From: Paraburkholderia sabiae | GTDB lineage: Bacteria > Pseudomonadota > Gammaproteobacteria > Burkholderiales > Burkholderiaceae | Direction: 5' to 3' | Assembly: GCF_030412785.1 (NCBI RefSeq) | Contig: NZ_CP125295.1 | Coordinates: 1,922,001 to 1,986,000, forward strand | Length of the DNA stretch: 64,000 nucleotides | In this document: one piece after another, positions 35,601 to 42,949 of the stretch | How the letters are laid out: each line of letters opens with the position of its first letter | How positions within the stretch are numbered: the stretch's first letter is position 1 | Position numbers and translations under genes: made by a program | The notes under the pieces: model-generated | What the model was told of the DNA's origin: nothing | Database searches by the model: none | What the model saw: the letters and a program-made list of their open reading frames with translations, nothing else

Positions 35601-38600
35601 CGGCGTGGGTCCGCAAGCAACGGCGGCAGGCACGAACGCAATCGCGATTGGCTACAACGCCAGCGCGACGGCGGCGAACTCGGTCGCACTCGGCTCGAAC
35701 TCGACGACGACGGCCAACCTGTCGGCAGCAGCATATAACCCGAGCAGCGCCACGCTGTCGGGCGCAACCGCGGCAGGCGAAGTGTCCGTCGGCTACGCAG
35801 GCGCAGAACGTCGCGTGACGAACCTGGCAGCAGGCTCGGCGGCAACAGATGCCGTGAACGTCAGCCAGTTGATGGCGGAAGACTCGAAGGTCAACGCGGA
35901 AGGCGCAGCGACGGCAGCAGCGCTGGGCGGCGGTTCGTCGTACAACTCGTCGACGGGCGCGATCACCAACCCGACGTACAACGTTGCGGGCGCGACCTAT
36001 AACAACGTCGCGGGCGCGCTGACGGGTGTCGACGGCCGGATGAACAATCTCGGCAACACGATCACGTACATGAACAACGTGATCAACAACACCGTCATCA
36101 ACGGCGGCGGCATCAAGTACTTCCACGCGAACTCGACGCTGGCGGACTCGACGGCATCGGGTACGAACTCGGTTGCCATCGGCGGTGGCGCAATCGCAAC
36201 GGCTTCGAACTCGGTTGCGCTTGGCGCGAATTCGACGACGACGGCCAATCTGTCGGCAGCCGCGTATAACCCGGGTAGCGCCACGCTGTCGGGCACGACG
36301 GCAGCAGGCGAAGTCTCGGTGGGCTACGCAGGCGCAGAGCGTCGCATGACGAACCTGGCAGCAGGCTCGGCGGCAACGGATGCCGTGAACGTCAGCCAGT
36401 TGATGTCGGAAGATTCGAAGGTCAACGCGGAAGGCGCAGCGACGGCGGCAGCACTGGGCGGCGGTTCGTCTTACAACTCGTCGACGGGCGCGATCACGAA
36501 CCCGACGTACAACGTTGCAGGCACGACCTATAACAACGTCGCGGGTGCGCTGACGGGTGTCGACGGCCGGATGAACAATCTCGGCAACACGATCACGTAC
36601 ATGAACAACGTGATCAACAACACCGTCATCAACGGCGGCGGCATCAAGTACTTCCACGCGAACTCGACGCTGGCGGACTCGACGGCATCGGGCGCGAACT
36701 CGGTTGCAATCGGCGGCGCAGCGATCGCAACGGCTTCGAACTCGGTTGCGCTTGGCGCGAATTCGACCACGACGGCCAACTTGTCGGCAGCCGCATTCAA
36801 CCCGGGCGGCACGCTGTCGGGCACGACGGCGGCAGGCGAAGTCTCGGTGGGCAGTGCAAGCGTCAACCGCCGTATCACGAACCTCGCAGCGGGCGCAGCG
36901 CCGACGGATGCCGTCAACGTCAGCCAGCTGATGGCCGAAGACGCAAAGGTCAACAACGTTGGCAACAACCTGTCGAACCTGAATAACTACGTCAACAACA
37001 TCGCCAACGGCGGCGCGAACATGAAGTACTTCAACGTGTCCTCGTCGCTGGCAGCGGCGTCGGCCACGGGTACGGATAGCGTCGCGGCAGGTCCGAACGC
37101 GGTGGCGACGGCAAGCGGTGCGGTGGCATTGGGTGCGAACTCGGTGGCTGATCGTGCGAACACGGTGTCCGTCGGTTCGTCGACCGCACAACGCCAGATC
37201 GTGAACGTCGGCGCAGGCACGAATCAGACCGATGCGGTCAACGTGTCGCAGCTGAGCGGCGTGACGGCGGCACTGGGTGGCGGCGCATCGGTCAAAGCGG
37301 ACGGTTCCATTGCACCTCCGGCGTACAACATGTACGGCCAGACCTTTTCGAACGTGGGCGATGCACTGGCCAGCATCAATAACAACACGGCGAATATTGT
37401 TCAGAATCTGAAGTACATCCGCTTTGGCTCCAGTACCAGCGCGGCTGCACAGGCCGCAGGCACCGATTCCGTGGCGATTGGCGGCAACTCGTTTGCCAAC
37501 GCGGCTGGCGCACTGGCGATCGGCGCAGGTGCTCGCGCGATGGCTCAGAACTCCGTGGCAGTCGGCTATGGATCGGCGACGAGCATCGCGAATACCTTTG
37601 CCGTAGGTAGCGCGCTTTCGACTCGCCGCATCGTCAACGTAGCGGACGGTCAGGCCGCCACGGATGCCGCCACAGTCGGTCAGGTGACGTCGGACATTCA
37701 GGCTGCTATCGCCAACCTGAATCTGAGTTCGACTCAAGCTCAGCCGAAACTGCTGGCAACGGCAGTGCGTTCAACACAATTGTTGGGCGCAAGTTCGAGC
37801 CTCACGCCGGATCAGATGATCATGTCGGGCGTGACGGACAAGGCCGGCCAGATCGATGCCCAAGGTTCGGATGCAATGGCAATCGGTCTGAACTCGCAGG
37901 CAATGGCCGACAACGCAGTGGCCATCGGCGGCTCCGTGCGCGTTGGTTCTGCGGCTTCCGTGGGCATTGGACAGAACATTGCCATCAATGGCACCAACAC
38001 CGTCGTGATGGGGACGATGGTGTCGGCCAATGCCAACAACGGCATCGTGTTCGGTAACAATGGCACGGAGGCCGATGCCGACGACGCCATCGCAATTGGT
38101 AACAATGTGCAGGTCGGCGGCGCCAATACGATGGCCATCGGTAAGGACATCGTGGCGGGCGGCACGAACAGCATCACGCTCGGCTACGCCAGTTCCGACG
38201 GCAACCGCACTAACGTTCTGTCGGTCGGCAGCAGCAAGCTGCAACGCCAGATCATCAACGTGGCAGCCGGCTATTCGGCAACCGACGCCGTCAACGTTTC
38301 GCAGCTGACGGGCGCGGTCAACGCACTCGGCGGCGGCGCGACGATCAACCCGACGACGGGCGCAGTCGTGGCACCGGCCTACTCGCTGGCAGGCACCACC
38401 TACGTCAACGTCGGCGCAGCGCTGAGCTCGCTGGATACGCGTATTGCATCGGGCGGCGACGCACTGGCGGTCGACTACGATACCTCGGCGAAGGATCAGA
38501 TCACGCTGAAGGGCGCAAGCGGCACGAAGATCACCGGTCTGTCGGCAGGTGGGGTGAATGCATCGAGCGCGGATGCCATCAACGGTTCGCAACTGTACGC

Positions 38601-40530
38601 ACAGGGTGCATCGACGGCGGCAGCACTGGGCGGCGGCGCATCGGTCAACCCGACGACGGGCGCGATCACGGCTCCGCAGTACACGTTCGGCGGCGGCACG
38701 TACACCAACGTCGGCGATGCGCTGACGGCGCTGAACAACGCAGCGGGCTCGGGCAACGCACTGGGCGTCGTCTATGACGGCCAGGACAAGAGCAAGATCA
38801 CGCTGGCAGGCGCCAACGGCACGACCATCACGAAGCTGGCAGCGGGTGGCGTGAACGCATCCAGCACGGATGCGGTGAACGGCACGCAGCTGTACAACGT
38901 GGCGGCATCGGTGTCGAATGCAGTCGGCGGCGGTTCGACGGTGAACACCGACGGTACGATCAGCAACCCGACCTATGTCATGAACGGCGGCACGTCCGTG
39001 ACGACTATCGGCGGCGCGATCAGCAACCTCGACAACCGTGTCTTTGCGAACAGCACGGACATCACGAACCTGCAAACGCAGATCAACGAAGGCGGCATCG
39101 GTCTCGTGACGCAGGATGCGACGACCAGCAACATCCTCGTCGCCTCGAAGACGGGCGGTTCGCTCGTCGACTTCACGGGCACGGCGGGCGCACGCGTTCT
39201 CACAGGCGTAAGCGCAGGCAAGGTGAACGGATCGAGCCTCGACGCGGTGAACGGCACGCAGCTGTATAACGTGGCGTCATCGGTGTCGAACGCGATCGGC
39301 GGCGGTTCGACGGTGAAGTACGACGGCACGATTACCAACCCGACGTATAACGTGGGCGGTACGACCGTGACGACGATCGGCGGCGCGATCACCAACCTCG
39401 ACGTCCGTGTCGCGCAGAACACCACGGCCATCACGAACCTGCAAACGCAGATCAACGAGGGCGGCATCGGTCTCGTGACGCAGGATTCGAAGAGCAAGAA
39501 CATCCTCGTCGCATCGAAGACGGATGGTTCGGTTGTCGACTTCACGGGCTCGGCGGGTGTACGCGTTCTGAAGGGTGTCGCAGACGGCGTAGAGGCAAAC
39601 GATGCCGTCAACGTCGGTCAGTTGCAGGCTGCGGGCATCATCAGCCCGACTGGCAACGTGAAGACTGCCGTGACGTACGACACGGACGCGAACGGCAAAA
39701 CCAACTACAGCAGCGTCACGCTGGGTGACGGTACGCCAAACGCAGCGCCTGTTTTGCTCCAGAACGTCGCAGCGGGCTCGCACGCGACGGATGCCGTCAA
39801 CTACTCGCAGTACGCGGATCTGGTGGCGAAGGTCAACAACATCAGCAACGTGGGTACGGGTGTCGACACGCTGTTCGTCGGCGACGGCGATCGCAACACC
39901 GAGGCTGCACAGGCAGGCGGCTCCCACGCTACGGCGATGGGCGCGCTGTCGGTCGCGAACGGCGCACAGTCGGTCGCAACGGGCTATGCATCGAACGCGT
40001 CGGGCCAGAACGCCGTCGCAATGGGTGCAAACGCCAAGGCCAGCGGCAACAACTCGGTGGCGCTCGGCGCGGGCTCCGTCGCGGATCAGGACAACACCGT
40101 GTCGGTGGGTTCGGCTACGCAGCAACGCCGGATCACGAACGTCGCCACGGGTACGGCAACGACAGACGCCGTCAACGTCGGCCAGTTGAACGACGCGATT
40201 GCGCAGGCAAACGCATCGGTCGACGACAAGGTCAACCAGGGTGTCCAGTCGGCTAACTCGTACACGAACCAGCAGGTCAACAACCTCAGCAGGAAGATGG
40301 ACTCGCTCGGCGCGGCGGCGATGGCGGCAACGTCGCTGATCCCGAATGCACGGGCCGAGGGCAACTTCCAGATGTCGGCGGCTGCGGGTACGTATGGCGG
40401 CGCCGCTGCCATCGCTATCGGTGCGAACTACTGGGTCAACGACCGCGTGCTGGTGAACGCGCACGTAACACGCTCGACGGGTTACGGCGCAAACACGGGC
40501 GCATCGGTCGGCGCGACGATCGGGTTCTAA
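32620..40530 (+). CDS. Giant trimeric autotransporter adhesin (YadA-like)
   Basis: A 2636-residue surface adhesin. Residues 1-24 are an ESPR extension (MNKTYRSIWNESTGTWVAA start), followed by a hydrophobic signal segment ending GVALA near 52. The body is built from dozens of YadA-head repeats (SVAIGGxAxAxASNSVALG style), each ending in a neck motif (AERRITNVAAGxxATDAVNVSQL style). The last roughly 80 residues, from MDSLGAAAMAAT to VGATIGF, are the YadA anchor that forms the trimeric 12-strand barrel and ends in Phe. There are two large internal duplications. The 5' 350 bases are AT-richer than the repeats. It mediates adhesion or autoaggregation; the receptor is unknown. An OmpA-like partner gene follows. 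Confidence 0.95.
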   Translation: MNKTYRSIWNESTGTWVAAQENSKGRGKSKAGKSALVLMALSAGSYSGVALASNGTITLCGSSGWSHGWAGETYNLNGCGSGYNFYLGSNANAYGAGGTGGVASVSDNQSNQLILQGPNGVLISGTEYLQGNKITTLAAGTISSGSSDGVNGSQLYATNQNVSNLANVVNNLNNNGSSGGNLKYFHATSALADSTAGGAESVAIGGAATAATSNSVALGSNSVASSTTLTTAGYNPGGAAISALSAAGEVSVGKAGSERRITNVASGYAATDAVNVSQLMSEDAKVNAEGASTAAAFGGGASYNPTTGAITNPTYNIGGATYNNVAGALTNLDARVNNLSNGSGSATSLKYFNATSALADSSAGGSESVAIGGAANASASNAVALGSNSVADRANSVSVGSSTAQRQITNLAAGTAATDAVDVAQLSGVAAAIGGGASVKADGSIAQPTFNVYGNTYSNVGDALSNISAATGNIVQNLKYIKFGVSTAAAAQAGGTDSLAIGGNSFANANGSVAIGAGARALAQNSVAIGYGSATSIANAFAVGSATSTRRIVNVADGQVDTDAATVGQVNSDIQAAIANLNLSSTQAQPKLLTSAVHSAQLLGATSSLTPAQLIMSGVTDKAGQIDAEGSDALAIGLNSQAMADNAVAIGGTVRVGSAAAVGIGQNIAVNGVNTVVMGSMVSASGDNAIVFGNNGTEADADNAIAIGNNVQVGGSNTIGIGKDIIASGSNSVSLGYASADGGRANVLSVGNGTLQRQIINVAAGTKQTDAVNVSQLTGVTTALGGGATVSPTTGAIVAPAYNVAGNTFNNVGAALTALDAGEKAINNNVMNVTNVVNNITVGGGIKYFHANSSLADSSAKGTDSVAIGGNAVANTSNSVALGANSVASAATLSSAAFAPGGFSISAATAAGEVSIGAQGAERRITNVAAGYSATDAVNVSQLMAEDQKVNGVSNNLSNLSNTVNNMAAGGGSMKYFHANSSLADSTASGLNAIGVGPQATAAGTNAIAIGYNASATAANSVALGSNSTTTANLSAAAYNPSSATLSGATAAGEVSVGYAGAERRVTNLAAGSAATDAVNVSQLMAEDSKVNAEGAATAAALGGGSSYNSSTGAITNPTYNVAGATYNNVAGALTGVDGRMNNLGNTITYMNNVINNTVINGGGIKYFHANSTLADSTASGTNSVAIGGGAIATASNSVALGANSTTTANLSAAAYNPGSATLSGTTAAGEVSVGYAGAERRMTNLAAGSAATDAVNVSQLMSEDSKVNAEGAATAAALGGGSSYNSSTGAITNPTYNVAGTTYNNVAGALTGVDGRMNNLGNTITYMNNVINNTVINGGGIKYFHANSTLADSTASGANSVAIGGAAIATASNSVALGANSTTTANLSAAAFNPGGTLSGTTAAGEVSVGSASVNRRITNLAAGAAPTDAVNVSQLMAEDAKVNNVGNNLSNLNNYVNNIANGGANMKYFNVSSSLAAASATGTDSVAAGPNAVATASGAVALGANSVADRANTVSVGSSTAQRQIVNVGAGTNQTDAVNVSQLSGVTAALGGGASVKADGSIAPPAYNMYGQTFSNVGDALASINNNTANIVQNLKYIRFGSSTSAAAQAAGTDSVAIGGNSFANAAGALAIGAGARAMAQNSVAVGYGSATSIANTFAVGSALSTRRIVNVADGQAATDAATVGQVTSDIQAAIANLNLSSTQAQPKLLATAVRSTQLLGASSSLTPDQMIMSGVTDKAGQIDAQGSDAMAIGLNSQAMADNAVAIGGSVRVGSAASVGIGQNIAINGTNTVVMGTMVSANANNGIVFGNNGTEADADDAIAIGNNVQVGGANTMAIGKDIVAGGTNSITLGYASSDGNRTNVLSVGSSKLQRQIINVAAGYSATDAVNVSQLTGAVNALGGGATINPTTGAVVAPAYSLAGTTYVNVGAALSSLDTRIASGGDALAVDYDTSAKDQITLKGASGTKITGLSAGGVNASSADAINGSQLYAQGASTAAALGGGASVNPTTGAITAPQYTFGGGTYTNVGDALTALNNAAGSGNALGVVYDGQDKSKITLAGANGTTITKLAAGGVNASSTDAVNGTQLYNVAASVSNAVGGGSTVNTDGTISNPTYVMNGGTSVTTIGGAISNLDNRVFANSTDITNLQTQINEGGIGLVTQDATTSNILVASKTGGSLVDFTGTAGARVLTGVSAGKVNGSSLDAVNGTQLYNVASSVSNAIGGGSTVKYDGTITNPTYNVGGTTVTTIGGAITNLDVRVAQNTTAITNLQTQINEGGIGLVTQDSKSKNILVASKTDGSVVDFTGSAGVRVLKGVADGVEANDAVNVGQLQAAGIISPTGNVKTAVTYDTDANGKTNYSSVTLGDGTPNAAPVLLQNVAAGSHATDAVNYSQYADLVAKVNNISNVGTGVDTLFVGDGDRNTEAAQAGGSHATAMGALSVANGAQSVATGYASNASGQNAVAMGANAKASGNNSVALGAGSVADQDNTVSVGSATQQRRITNVATGTATTDAVNVGQLNDAIAQANASVDDKVNQGVQSANSYTNQQVNNLSRKMDSLGAAAMAATSLIPNARAEGNFQMSAAAGTYGGAAAIAIGANYWVNDRVLVNAHVTRSTGYGANTGASVGATIGF
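33664..35060 (+). repeat. Internal duplication of the adhesin, copy A
   Basis: A block of about 1.4 kb is repeated exactly 3357 bases (1119 codons) downstream at 37021-38417 with no net insertion or deletion at the many points I checked. It encodes head repeats around an unusual stretch, SSTQAQPKLL...SLTPAQLIMSGVTDKAGQID. Confidence 0.8.
35680..36950 (+). repeat. 531-bp tandem repeat within the adhesin
   Basis: Copies start at 35680, 36211 and 36742 (the third partial). The period is 531 bases, 177 codons. The first two are almost identical at DNA level from about 35872 to 36294, including GGVDGRMNNLGNTITYMNNV-type stalk segments. Such near identity points to recent expansion by recombination or slippage. 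Confidence 0.85.
37021..38417 (+). repeat. Internal duplication of the adhesin, copy B
   Basis: The second copy of the 1.4-kb block at 33664. It is in the same frame and direction. Many synonymous and some amino-acid differences show that this duplication is older than the 531-bp tandem repeat. Confidence 0.8.
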
Positions 40531-40541
40531 ACGCGTGACCA

Positions 40542-40568
40542 GCCCGCCGCGCGACAACCGCGGCGGGC
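40542..40568 (+). other. Intercistronic hairpin between the adhesin and OmpA-like genes
   Basis: GCCCGCCGCG pairs with CGCGGCGGGC across a 7-base loop. There is no T-run, and the ribosome site of the next gene follows directly (CAGGGAGAAA). It is more likely to adjust mRNA stability or relative expression than to terminate. Confidence 0.55.
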
Positions 40569-40581
40569 AGGGAGAAAAACG

Positions 40582-41721
40582 ATGAAAACACCAAAACTAC
40601 GCGGCCCGGTCTTCATGACGCTCGCCGCGACGCTGGCGGCGGCTTGTGCGACGCCGGCGTTCGCGGACAGCATCCCGAAGCAGGTCCAGGCGCTGACGCC
40701 GCTGGCGCAGCGCATCGCCGATCCCTATCGGCGCGGGGTGGCCGAAGGCTTCCTCGAAATCGCGGAGCGGCAGGATAGCCACGTGCTCGTTTCGCACGTC
40801 TACAACGACGCGGCGAACCGCGCGCTCGGCAATGCGCGCTTTCTGATCGACAACAGCGCGCAATGGCAGTCGTTGTACACGGCCAAAAACTGGCCGACGC
40901 GCGACAAATGGGTGCAGGCAATCCGTTCGATCGAAGCGACCAATGCGCGTGCAACGGCATCGTCGTGCAAGGGCGAATCGGCGGGGCGTCTGCTTGCCCT
41001 GACCGACGAAGTCTGGAAGGAGCAGGACGAAACGCACGGCACCCACTGGGTGCACGGCTGGGAGGCGATCGAGCGCGCGAAGAAGCTGAGCGTGCAGGTC
41101 AACGACGAGCTCGACCATTGCGCGCCGCCGCCGCCACCTCCGCCGCCGGCTGTGGATATGCCGTTGCCCGACAAGCCGATCTCGCTGTCCGCGGATGCGT
41201 TGTTCGATTTCGACAAGGCGAAGCTAAAGCCTGAAGGTGTCGAGGCCGTCGACCAGCTTGCAACGAACCTGAAGCGCGTGAAGGCCATCGACGTCATCAC
41301 CGTGATCGGCTACACGGACCGCTTCGGCTCCGTCGCGCACAACCGCGATCTGTCGCGGCGCCGTGCACAGGCCGTTGCCGATGCGTTGAAGCAGCGCGGT
41401 GTCGACCCCGTGCACTTCGACGTGCGCGGCGCGGGTTCGACGGCGCCTGTCGTCATGTGTCCGGGTCCGAAGAAGGCTGCCGTGATCGCCTGTCTCGCGC
41501 CGAACCGGCGCGTGGAGATCCGCGTCAGCGGGCAGGCCGCCGCTTCCGCGTCCGATGTGGGCATGCAGCGCGTGGCGCAACCGGTGCAGCCGGTGCAAGC
41601 GCCGTCGCGTGCTCAGTTGCAACAGCAGCAGCCGCTGCCGCTCACGCAGCAGCAACTGAATTTGCGCAAGCAGTGGCAGATGCAGGGGCAGATGCAGCAG
41701 CCCGCGCCGAAGCAGCCGTAA
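40582..41721 (+). CDS. OmpA-family peptidoglycan-binding protein, TpgA-like partner of the adhesin
   Basis: A 379-residue secreted protein with a signal peptide ending TPAFA near residue 28. Residues 35-180 are a helical region of unknown fold. A run of eight prolines follows (CAPPPPPPPPAVD), then an OmpA C-terminal domain at about 200-320 with DALFDFDKAKLKPEG, GYTDRFGSVAHNRDLSRRRA and the peptidoglycan-binding Asp/Arg. The Gln-rich tail is low complexity. It sits 51 bases behind the adhesin. In Acinetobacter a similar protein, TpgA, helps a trimeric autotransporter fold and anchors it to the wall; I infer the same role here from gene order. Confidence 0.88.
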   Translation: MKTPKLRGPVFMTLAATLAAACATPAFADSIPKQVQALTPLAQRIADPYRRGVAEGFLEIAERQDSHVLVSHVYNDAANRALGNARFLIDNSAQWQSLYTAKNWPTRDKWVQAIRSIEATNARATASSCKGESAGRLLALTDEVWKEQDETHGTHWVHGWEAIERAKKLSVQVNDELDHCAPPPPPPPPAVDMPLPDKPISLSADALFDFDKAKLKPEGVEAVDQLATNLKRVKAIDVITVIGYTDRFGSVAHNRDLSRRRAQAVADALKQRGVDPVHFDVRGAGSTAPVVMCPGPKKAAVIACLAPNRRVEIRVSGQAAASASDVGMQRVAQPVQPVQAPSRAQLQQQQPLPLTQQQLNLRKQWQMQGQMQQPAPKQP

Positions 41722-41764
41722 CAAAACCGCTTGAGCCGTGGTTGTCCAGATGGCTCACAAGCAG

Positions 41765-41801
41765 AACGGCCCGGTCATGTGAATTGACCGGGCCGTTTTT
41801 T
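41765..41801 (+). terminator. Strong rho-independent terminator of the adhesin-OmpA operon
   Basis: AACGGCCCGGTCA pairs perfectly over 13 bases with its complement across the loop TGTGAAT, followed by six T. It lies 44 bases after the OmpA-like stop. Confidence 0.92.
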
Positions 41802-41833
41802 CATTCGATGGAAGCGTTCGACAGCAGCGCGCT

Positions 41834-42808
41834 TTACTTCGGCCCGCTCGTCCAGAAGATCACATCGTCGATCCGGTCGAACACGTAGACCTTCAGCGCC
41901 ATCTGCTCGACCTGATTCAGCTTCTCGAACTCGATGCCGTGCGTCGTGAGATCGCCGGGCGTCGAGCCGGGCTGCACGTTGCGGATGATCGCCGTCGTTT
42001 CGATCGACGTTTCCAGATCCTTCGAGCGCAGCGTGAACGCCACCCGGATACGCTTGCCGACTTCACCGACCGTCCACGGCGCGGCGAACGACATGCCCAT
42101 CGCGCTCACACTCTGCACGAGACCGAGGCTTTCGTAGCCCGTGCCTTCGGCATCGATGCTGAAGCGCAGCGGCAGGCTCGCGCGCACGCGCACCGACTTG
42201 CGCTCGCGCAGCCGGCGAACCACGCCCGGCTTCGACAGCACGAGATAGTGGAACGGCACCTGACAGACGGAATCGACCGTGCAAACGAAGCGGAACACCG
42301 CCTGGCTCGCGATCGCGACGATCTCGACGTTTTCGCCGACGGCCAGCTGCATCGCCTTGCCGTCGACGAGCGGCGGCGTGACGAACAGCGATTCGTTCGG
42401 CGCAAAGCCGATGATGCGCGACGGATGCATCGGCGCGCCCATGCCGACCTGTGAGCGCACGCCGATCAGCGCGCCGATCGTCAGATGCATCTCCTTGAGC
42501 GTGAGCGAGTCGAGGTCCGCCGGTTTGGCAGCGGACTGCGGCGTGGCCGAGCCATCTTCGCCGGTCGCGCTCAGGTCGCCGCGCTGCGGCTTGAAGTGCT
42601 GGAACAGAAAGCGGTGCTCTTCCGCGCCGATCACGATCGCGCCGCGGTCGAACAGCAGCGTGCCATCGCTATCGACGAGCGGGAACTCGAGCGGCGTGCC
42701 GACGGGCACGGCGTCGGGCGACAGCTGACGCGAGCCGGTCGGCGCACCCGCGCCGGTGTCGACTGTGTCTTCACTGGTTTGCATGATGGGCGAGAAAAGT
42801 TCAGGCAA
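41834..42808 (-). CDS. PilZ-domain flagellar brake protein (YcgR-like)
   Basis: A 324-residue cytosolic protein. The N-terminal YcgR domain spans about residues 95-195 and the PilZ domain follows. The c-di-GMP-binding RxxxR is in VVRRLRERKSVRVRA near residue 200, and the second motif (D/NxSxxG-like) appears as QSVSAMGMSF. In E. coli, YcgR slows the flagellar motor when c-di-GMP is high. A Met nine codons in is an alternative start. The gene lies downstream of the cobG operon in the same direction and convergent with the adhesin operon. Confidence 0.88.
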   Translation of the reverse strand: MPELFSPIMQTSEDTVDTGAGAPTGSRQLSPDAVPVGTPLEFPLVDSDGTLLFDRGAIVIGAEEHRFLFQHFKPQRGDLSATGEDGSATPQSAAKPADLDSLTLKEMHLTIGALIGVRSQVGMGAPMHPSRIIGFAPNESLFVTPPLVDGKAMQLAVGENVEIVAIASQAVFRFVCTVDSVCQVPFHYLVLSKPGVVRRLRERKSVRVRASLPLRFSIDAEGTGYESLGLVQSVSAMGMSFAAPWTVGEVGKRIRVAFTLRSKDLETSIETTAIIRNVQPGSTPGDLTTHGIEFEKLNQVEQMALKVYVFDRIDDVIFWTSGPK

Positions 42809-42905
42809 TAATTACTGTATACGTCGAAGTATCGGAAAACTTTAACATTTCTTTTACGCGACTTGAAACTGCCGATTTCTTTTTATGCAAGATCGATAAT
42901 CGGAT

Positions 42906-42941
42906 GGTTTAAAAGCCGATAGCAAACGTTTAAACCGGCTT
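42906..42941 (-). terminator. Weak hairpin at the end of the cobG operon
   Basis: On the minus strand AAGCCG pairs with CGGCTT, followed by TT. An alternative GGTTTAAA/TTTAAACC dyad (42906-42936) overlaps it. It lies just after the cobJ stop and upstream of the PilZ gene, so it may end the cobalamin transcript or act as an operator. Confidence 0.4.
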
Positions 42942-42949
42942 ATTCGTTC

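Noticed and set aside
35680..36950. Regular repeats considered as a CRISPR or VNTR array
   Set aside because: The period is 531 bases in frame within one protein, without short repeats and unique spacers. It is a coding domain duplication.
34510..37737. A 1075-codon open frame antisense to the adhesin
   Set aside because: It is Arg/Val/Ala/Cys-rich and repeats with the adhesin repeats. It has no ribosome site or domain; the lack of stops follows from the codon bias of the sense strand.
41153..41170. Poly-proline codon run in the OmpA-like gene taken as an assembly error
   Set aside because: The run uses mixed proline codons and joins two clear domains, as proline linkers do.
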